A stretch of 16,527 nucleotides of DNA, taken from contig JACPPX010000035.1 of the NCBI GenBank assembly GCA_016190785.1, forward strand, positions 1-16,527, in the 5' to 3' direction. Shown in pieces: positions 13,436 to 16,527 of this stretch. The notes under the pieces are model-generated. The model ran no database searches. It saw only the letters and a program-made list of their open reading frames with translations, and was not told where the DNA came from. This DNA comes from Chloroflexota bacterium (lineage in GTDB: Bacteria; Chloroflexota; Anaerolineae; UBA7937; JACPPX01). Numbering within the stretch: position 1 is the first letter of the stretch; each line of letters opens with the position of its first letter. The translations under genes and the position numbers were made by a program.

Positions 13436-14482
13436 ATGAAAAAAGATGGAATGATGAAACGGGCCGTGATCCTCGGGGATCGCAAAGTCATCCTCGAGGA
13501 AGTGCCCATCCCCCAGCCTAAAGAGGACCAGGTCTTGGTGCGCATCAGATCTTGCGCCTTATGCACTTGGGAGCAGCGCACCTACACCGGAGTGGATTCC
13601 TCCTCTGCCCCCCTACTTGGTGGTCATGAGTTTGCGGGGGTAGTAGAGGCCATCGGTCCTGAGGTTTATTCGGTGCAAGTCGGAGACCATGTGGCCGTCT
13701 CCGGCCTGACCCACTGTGGCCAGTGTTACTCCTGCCGCCGCGGCCTGACCCACCTCTGCGATAACCTCACCCGCAATTGGGTCAAGGGCCAACCCAACGG
13801 GCCGGGAGGCCTGGGGGAGTATGTCCTGGTGCGGGGCTATCAAGTATTTCGCATCGACCCCGAGATCACCTTCGAAGAGGCGGCGCTTATCGAGCCCCTC
13901 TCCTGCGTCCTGCGCAGTTACCAGAAGGCAAATGTCCAGCCCGGGGATTATGTAGTAGTTATCGGTGCCGGTATTATGGGTCTCCTCCACATCCTTCTGG
14001 CTAAAGGAGGAGGGGCCACGGTAATCGTCAGTGAGATCGAGGGGGTACGAAGGCAAAAGGCGCAAGAACTGGGGGCCCATTATGTGGTCGACCCCCAAGA
14101 AGGTGATTTTGTGGCCCGCATCAAGGAGTTGACCGAGGGCCACGGCCCAGAAGTCACATTTGTGGCCATTGGCATTGCCCCGGCGATTGAGCAGGCCCTC
14201 AAATTTGCGGCCAAAGGGGGTCGGGTAATGGTCTATGCCGCAGTCCACCCCAAGGACTCGACCATCACCATCAACCCTAATCTCTTCCACAATCGGGAAA
14301 TTGTCCTCACTGGCACAGTGGGCCAGACCAAACAGGATTTTGAGCGAGCCGCGGAGTTAATCTCTCGCCGCATCATCGATGTCCGGCCCCTGATCAGTGC
14401 CCGCTACTCACTGGAGGAAATCACCGAGGCCTTCGAAGCCTCGCTGCGCAAGGATACTTACCGCGTGCTGGTGAACCCCTAG
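13436..14482 (+). CDS. zinc-dependent MDR-family dehydrogenase (polyol/threonine dehydrogenase-like)
   Basis: This medium-chain NAD(P)-dependent dehydrogenase oxidises a secondary alcohol to a ketone. The 348 residues match family length. The catalytic-zinc region has C43 in SCALCTWEQRTY and the GGHEFAG motif with H64 and E65; E153 in IEPLSC is the usual additional ligand. The structural zinc lobe is complete: C94, C97, C100 and C108. The Rossmann motif GAGIMG is at 177-182. The residues after C43 read TWE rather than the common G-[ST]-D, an unusual variant that may alter substrate binding. GGAG ends 5 nt before the ATG at 13436; an internal ATG six codons later is possible but less well supported. 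In this operon a polyol-to-ketose oxidation before kinase and aldolase is the simplest role. The stop is followed after 1 nt by the next start codon. Confidence 0.92.
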   Translation: MKKDGMMKRAVILGDRKVILEEVPIPQPKEDQVLVRIRSCALCTWEQRTYTGVDSSSAPLLGGHEFAGVVEAIGPEVYSVQVGDHVAVSGLTHCGQCYSCRRGLTHLCDNLTRNWVKGQPNGPGGLGEYVLVRGYQVFRIDPEITFEEAALIEPLSCVLRSYQKANVQPGDYVVVIGAGIMGLLHILLAKGGGATVIVSEIEGVRRQKAQELGAHYVVDPQEGDFVARIKELTEGHGPEVTFVAIGIAPAIEQALKFAAKGGRVMVYAAVHPKDSTITINPNLFHNREIVLTGTVGQTKQDFERAAELISRRIIDVRPLISARYSLEEITEAFEASLRKDTYRVLVNP

Positions 14483-14483
14483 C

Positions 14484-15464
14484 ATGGCTCGCTGGTTGGA
14501 GCGCGGCGAGACCTGGGCTATTCTTGCCTCCCTGGCCTATACCGCCAGTGCCCTCTTCAACCGCGTAGGGGTCCAGGTCACCCATTTGGCAGTAGGGGTA
14601 ACCCTCCGTGCCTTACCCTTAGCCCTTCTCTCGATATTCCTAATATTGAGCAGCGAGCGGAGACGGAGCCAGATCCGCCGCGGTAGCAATTTTCTGGGGT
14701 GGGGCACCCTCCTTCTGCTCCTGATCAACGGCTCCATTCTCTATCACATCGGCAATCCCCTGATTCTAGAGGCTCTGCGCCTGGGAGGAGTGACCATCAC
14801 CACCCCTACTTCCGCCACCTCCAACCTCTGGGCTGCCATCCTGGCTACCCTCTTTCTGGGCGAGGTTTTTACCCGGCGGATTCTTGCTGGCATGCTGGTC
14901 CTCATCGCCGGGATTGCGACTATTGCTTGGGGTCAGACCCAGAGCGTGGCCGTATCTCCCGCTTGGCCCCTGGCCATCGTCCTTGCCCTCTCCGCCGCCT
15001 GGTGCTGGGCGGGGAGCGGCATCATCCTCGCCCGCACCACCCGCCGCGGTTTATCACTACCGGTAGTTCTGGGGATCGGAGCCGTCTGGGGCATTTTAGT
15101 GCTTAATGGCTACCTGGCGGTCAGTGAAGGACTGGACATATACCTTCGAACACCACCCCAGGGCCTTTTGGCCTTTACCATCTCTGGCCTGCTGGACGGG
15201 TTTGCCCTGACCAGCATCACCAAAGCCCTATCATTGACTCCGGTGGCCAAAGTGGTCAGCCTCTCCTCCCTGCAACAAGGTCTGGGCCCTCTCCTCGCCT
15301 TTCTCATCCTTGCGGATCCCTTAAACCTCATCATGGCCGGCGGGATAGCTGTGGTGATGGTCGGAGCGATTGTGGTCCAGACCGGCCGCGCAGCAATAAA
15401 GACCCGCATCCTCCCTGCCACTCCCCCCGCAGAAGAAATACCGGTTTCTTCTTCTTCCCCGTGA
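14484..15464 (+). CDS. EamA/DMT-superfamily membrane transporter
   Basis: This is an inner-membrane protein of the drug/metabolite transporter superfamily, with 326 residues, about ten hydrophobic segments and two repeated EamA halves (about 10-140 and 155-290). The first half ends with the typical TSNLWAAILATLFLGEVFTRR followed by an ILAGMLVLIAGI helix. The second has the equivalent SLQQGLGPLLAFLIL and IMAGGIAVVMVGAIVV. A short Pro/Ser-rich cytoplasmic tail ends the protein. The ATG begins 1 nt after the MDR stop with no independent ribosome-binding site, implying translational coupling. EamA proteins usually export metabolites or exchange them. In this catabolic operon it may expel a side product or move a second substrate. 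It is the last gene of the operon. Confidence 0.9.
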   Translation: MARWLERGETWAILASLAYTASALFNRVGVQVTHLAVGVTLRALPLALLSIFLILSSERRRSQIRRGSNFLGWGTLLLLLINGSILYHIGNPLILEALRLGGVTITTPTSATSNLWAAILATLFLGEVFTRRILAGMLVLIAGIATIAWGQTQSVAVSPAWPLAIVLALSAAWCWAGSGIILARTTRRGLSLPVVLGIGAVWGILVLNGYLAVSEGLDIYLRTPPQGLLAFTISGLLDGFALTSITKALSLTPVAKVVSLSSLQQGLGPLLAFLILADPLNLIMAGGIAVVMVGAIVVQTGRAAIKTRILPATPPAEEIPVSSSSP

Positions 15465-15506
15465 CCAAATTCCAGGACCAGCCAACTTACGATTTAGGTT
15501 GCGCTT

Positions 15507-15536
15507 ATAAATAAAAACCCGGTGATTTTACCCGGG
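15507..15536 (-). terminator. intrinsic terminator for the minus-strand transglutaminase-like gene
   Basis: Read on the minus strand, CCCGG (15536-15532) pairs with CCGGG (15522-15518) across a 9-nt loop, followed by TTTTTATTTAT. The U tract is on the minus strand and lies just beyond the stop at 15541. On the plus strand no T run follows, so termination of the EamA operon here would be weaker. Confidence 0.75.
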
Positions 15537-15540
15537 CCAT

Positions 15541-16179
15541 TCAATCTTCTGAGTACTCTTCCGGGTATAGATAATATTTCTCTTCTTCGTTTGTCGGAAA
15601 GAGCATTTCCAGCCGTACCCCCTTGAGATAGTTCTTGTACACTTCCCAAGACCCGGGCCCCAAGACCCAACCCGTTCCTAACTGGCGGAGATCTATCGGC
15701 TCTGAGAAACCGCGTAGGGTGAGTTCATCCCGCTCCTCGGTCCAATCGCTCCAGTAATCCGGGTAGTAAGCCAGGACCAGGTCTCGAATGCTGGGAAATA
15801 GAGCCGGCTTACCCATCAACTCCTGGTGGCGAGACATGGCTACCGAGCCAACTCGACCATTTTCCCAATAGATCACTAGGTTGTGGTCGTAATCTTGGGG
15901 TGCTTCGAGGAGTACTAGGGTTGGCGGCCGTCCGTGGTACCAGAGCATGGCTGCCGCGAAAGTAGCTCCTTCAAAGCAGTGTGCGGTGCGGCTGCGCAGC
16001 AACTCCACCGCTGCCTGGGAGGTATCCCCCTCCTCTTCAAAATTGTAGCGCAACTCATTACGCAGGAAATCCTGCACCTCATAGGGTGCATTCAGGCTTT
16101 CCACAATCTCCAATTCCTCCGCGCTCAAAAGAGATCGAAACTCAGTATATGGGAATTCGAGAACCTTTTCAGCTTCCAA
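15541..16179 (-). CDS. transglutaminase-like Cys/His domain protein, function unknown
   Basis: This 212-residue protein appears soluble, with no signal peptide or membrane helix. It shows a transglutaminase-like (papain-fold) arrangement: RTAHCFEGATFAAAML (64-79) with candidate nucleophile C68 at the start of a helix, then QDYDHNLVIYW (95-105) with candidate H99, as in bacterial Cys-His-Asp transglutaminase-like proteins. The third residue is not obvious. The N-terminus (about 20-45) and the acidic, Tyr-rich C-terminus (EEEKYYLYPEEYSED) match nothing I know. The start is a TTG at 16179, chosen because a perfect GGAGG (16190-16186) lies 6 nt before it and no in-frame ATG or GTG fits. It has its own -10 element and terminator, so it forms a single-gene unit convergent with the catabolic operon. 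The fold call is fairly likely, and the activity could be protease, amidase or none. Confidence 0.75.
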   Translation of the reverse strand: MEAEKVLEFPYTEFRSLLSAEELEIVESLNAPYEVQDFLRNELRYNFEEEGDTSQAAVELLRSRTAHCFEGATFAAAMLWYHGRPPTLVLLEAPQDYDHNLVIYWENGRVGSVAMSRHQELMGKPALFPSIRDLVLAYYPDYWSDWTEERDELTLRGFSEPIDLRQLGTGWVLGPGSWEVYKNYLKGVRLEMLFPTNEEEKYYLYPEEYSED

Positions 16180-16185
16180 TCCACC

Positions 16186-16190
16186 CCTCC
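16186..16190 (-). promoter_or_regulatory. Shine-Dalgarno supporting a TTG start
   Basis: GGAGG on the minus strand ends 6 nt before the TTG at 16179. The nearby ATG overlapping this site opens a frame that stops after seven codons, so TTG is the supported initiation codon. Confidence 0.75.
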
Positions 16191-16204
16191 ATCTAGTACC
16201 CGAA

Positions 16205-16210
16205 ATTATA
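16205..16210 (-). promoter_or_regulatory. -10 element for the transglutaminase-like gene
   Basis: A perfect TATAAT lies on the minus strand. It would start transcription near 16198, about 8 nt before the Shine-Dalgarno. No good -35 is found at 16-18 nt, so an activator may be needed or the match may be fortuitous. Confidence 0.4.
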
Positions 16211-16289
16211 ATCTAAAGAATCAAAGGGGGACGATATCCTGGTCATCGACCCATATGCTCATTGCTTTGCGGGCCGTGGAAAAGGCATA

Positions 16290-16295
16290 TACAAT
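16290..16295 (+). promoter_or_regulatory. weak -10 candidate for the sugar dehydrogenase-like gene
   Basis: TACAAT (16290-16295) with TTGCGG 17 nt upstream (16267-16272) could start a transcript only a few bases before the ATG at 16308. No Shine-Dalgarno is visible there, which would fit a nearly leaderless mRNA. The evidence is thin. Confidence 0.25.
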
Positions 16296-16307
16296 CACCT
16301 CACCACA

Positions 16308-16527
16308 ATGAGAAAGAACTTACTGGTCATTTTCACTCTATGGACACTGATCTCCAGTTGTACCCCCACAACCTTACTCCCACCTTTGGCTACCGCCACT
16401 CCTCTCCTCTCCCCGACCCCCACCACGCCAGCAACCCCCATCCCACTGGAGTCCATCCGCATTGGGTTGGAACTCGTGGGCGAAGGGTTCACTGCACCTG
16501 TAGCCTTGGTCGAGCCCCCCGATGGCA
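16308..16527 (+). CDS. N-terminus of a probable PQQ-dependent sugar dehydrogenase-like lipoprotein (partial)
   Basis: The frame runs from ATG 16308 off the right edge, giving 73 complete codons. A short signal peptide (MRKNLLVIFTLWTLISSC) ends in the lipobox ISSC with C18 as the lipidated residue. A Pro/Thr/Ser-rich linker of about 30 residues follows. The segment LELVGEGFTAPVALVEPPDG then matches, from memory, the beginning of the soluble glucose/sorbosone dehydrogenase beta-propeller, where a very similar phrase precedes GxGRLFVVDQ. The mature protein would be anchored outside the membrane and oxidise sugars with PQQ, or simply be a propeller-fold relative. No metal or PQQ residues are visible yet. 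It is transcribed away from the transglutaminase-like gene. Confidence 0.7.
   Translation, partial: MRKNLLVIFTLWTLISSCTPTTLLPPLATATPLLSPTPTTPATPIPLESIRIGLELVGEGFTAPVALVEPPDG

Noticed and set aside
13613..14290. A 225-codon open frame antisense to the MDR dehydrogenase gene
   Set aside because: It mirrors a gene with complete zinc and Rossmann motifs. Long antisense frames are expected from the GC-biased third positions here.

Overview
The window is a stretch of bacterial chromosome, most likely from an uncultured member of the Chloroflexota (Anaerolineae-like). This is an inference from gene content: an archaeal-style two-subunit 2-oxoacid oxidoreductase, an oversized two-domain ThyX, Pro/Thr-rich lipoprotein starts and dispersed hairpin repeats between genes. 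No rRNA or tRNA gene is present to confirm it. The DNA is moderately GC-rich with dense genes, and I see no phage, IS element, CRISPR array or toxin-antitoxin pair.

Layout. (1) 127-2226, minus strand: a dCMP deaminase and a tandem ThyX-type thymidylate synthase three bases apart, a dCMP -> dUMP -> dTMP unit. A possible further gene runs off the left edge. (2) 2227-2500: a divergent promoter region with a possible 30-residue leader ORF. (3) 2501-5315, plus strand: a fused gamma/alpha subunit and a beta subunit of a 2-oxoacid:ferredoxin oxidoreductase. (4) 5316-5680: a non-coding stretch of hairpins, dispersed-repeat-like elements and a canonical terminator, ending in a consensus sigma-70 promoter. 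(5) 5681-6508: a GntR/HutC-type repressor with a 10-bp-periodic repeat between its promoter and start codon. (6) 6591-15464: one promoter followed by eight closely spaced plus-strand genes: SDR oxidoreductase, FGGY sugar kinase, family-5 solute-binding lipoprotein, two DppB/DppC-type permeases, DhnA/LsrF-type class I aldolase, zinc-dependent MDR dehydrogenase and an EamA-type transporter. (7) 15541-16179, minus strand: a transglutaminase-like Cys/His protein with its own terminator and a TTG start. (8) 16308-16527: the start of a lipoprotein that looks like a PQQ-type soluble sugar dehydrogenase, cut by the right edge.

How the genes fit together. The central operon has the parts of a carbohydrate or polyol catabolic route: import by the ABC system, redox conversion by the MDR and/or SDR enzymes, phosphorylation by the FGGY kinase, retro-aldol cleavage by the DhnA-type aldolase, and perhaps export of a side product by the EamA protein. 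The repressor upstream probably controls it. The substrate cannot be read from the sequence, and the combination matches no textbook pathway I know. The ABC system has no ATPase gene here. This operon and the tandem ThyX are the two most interesting items in the window.
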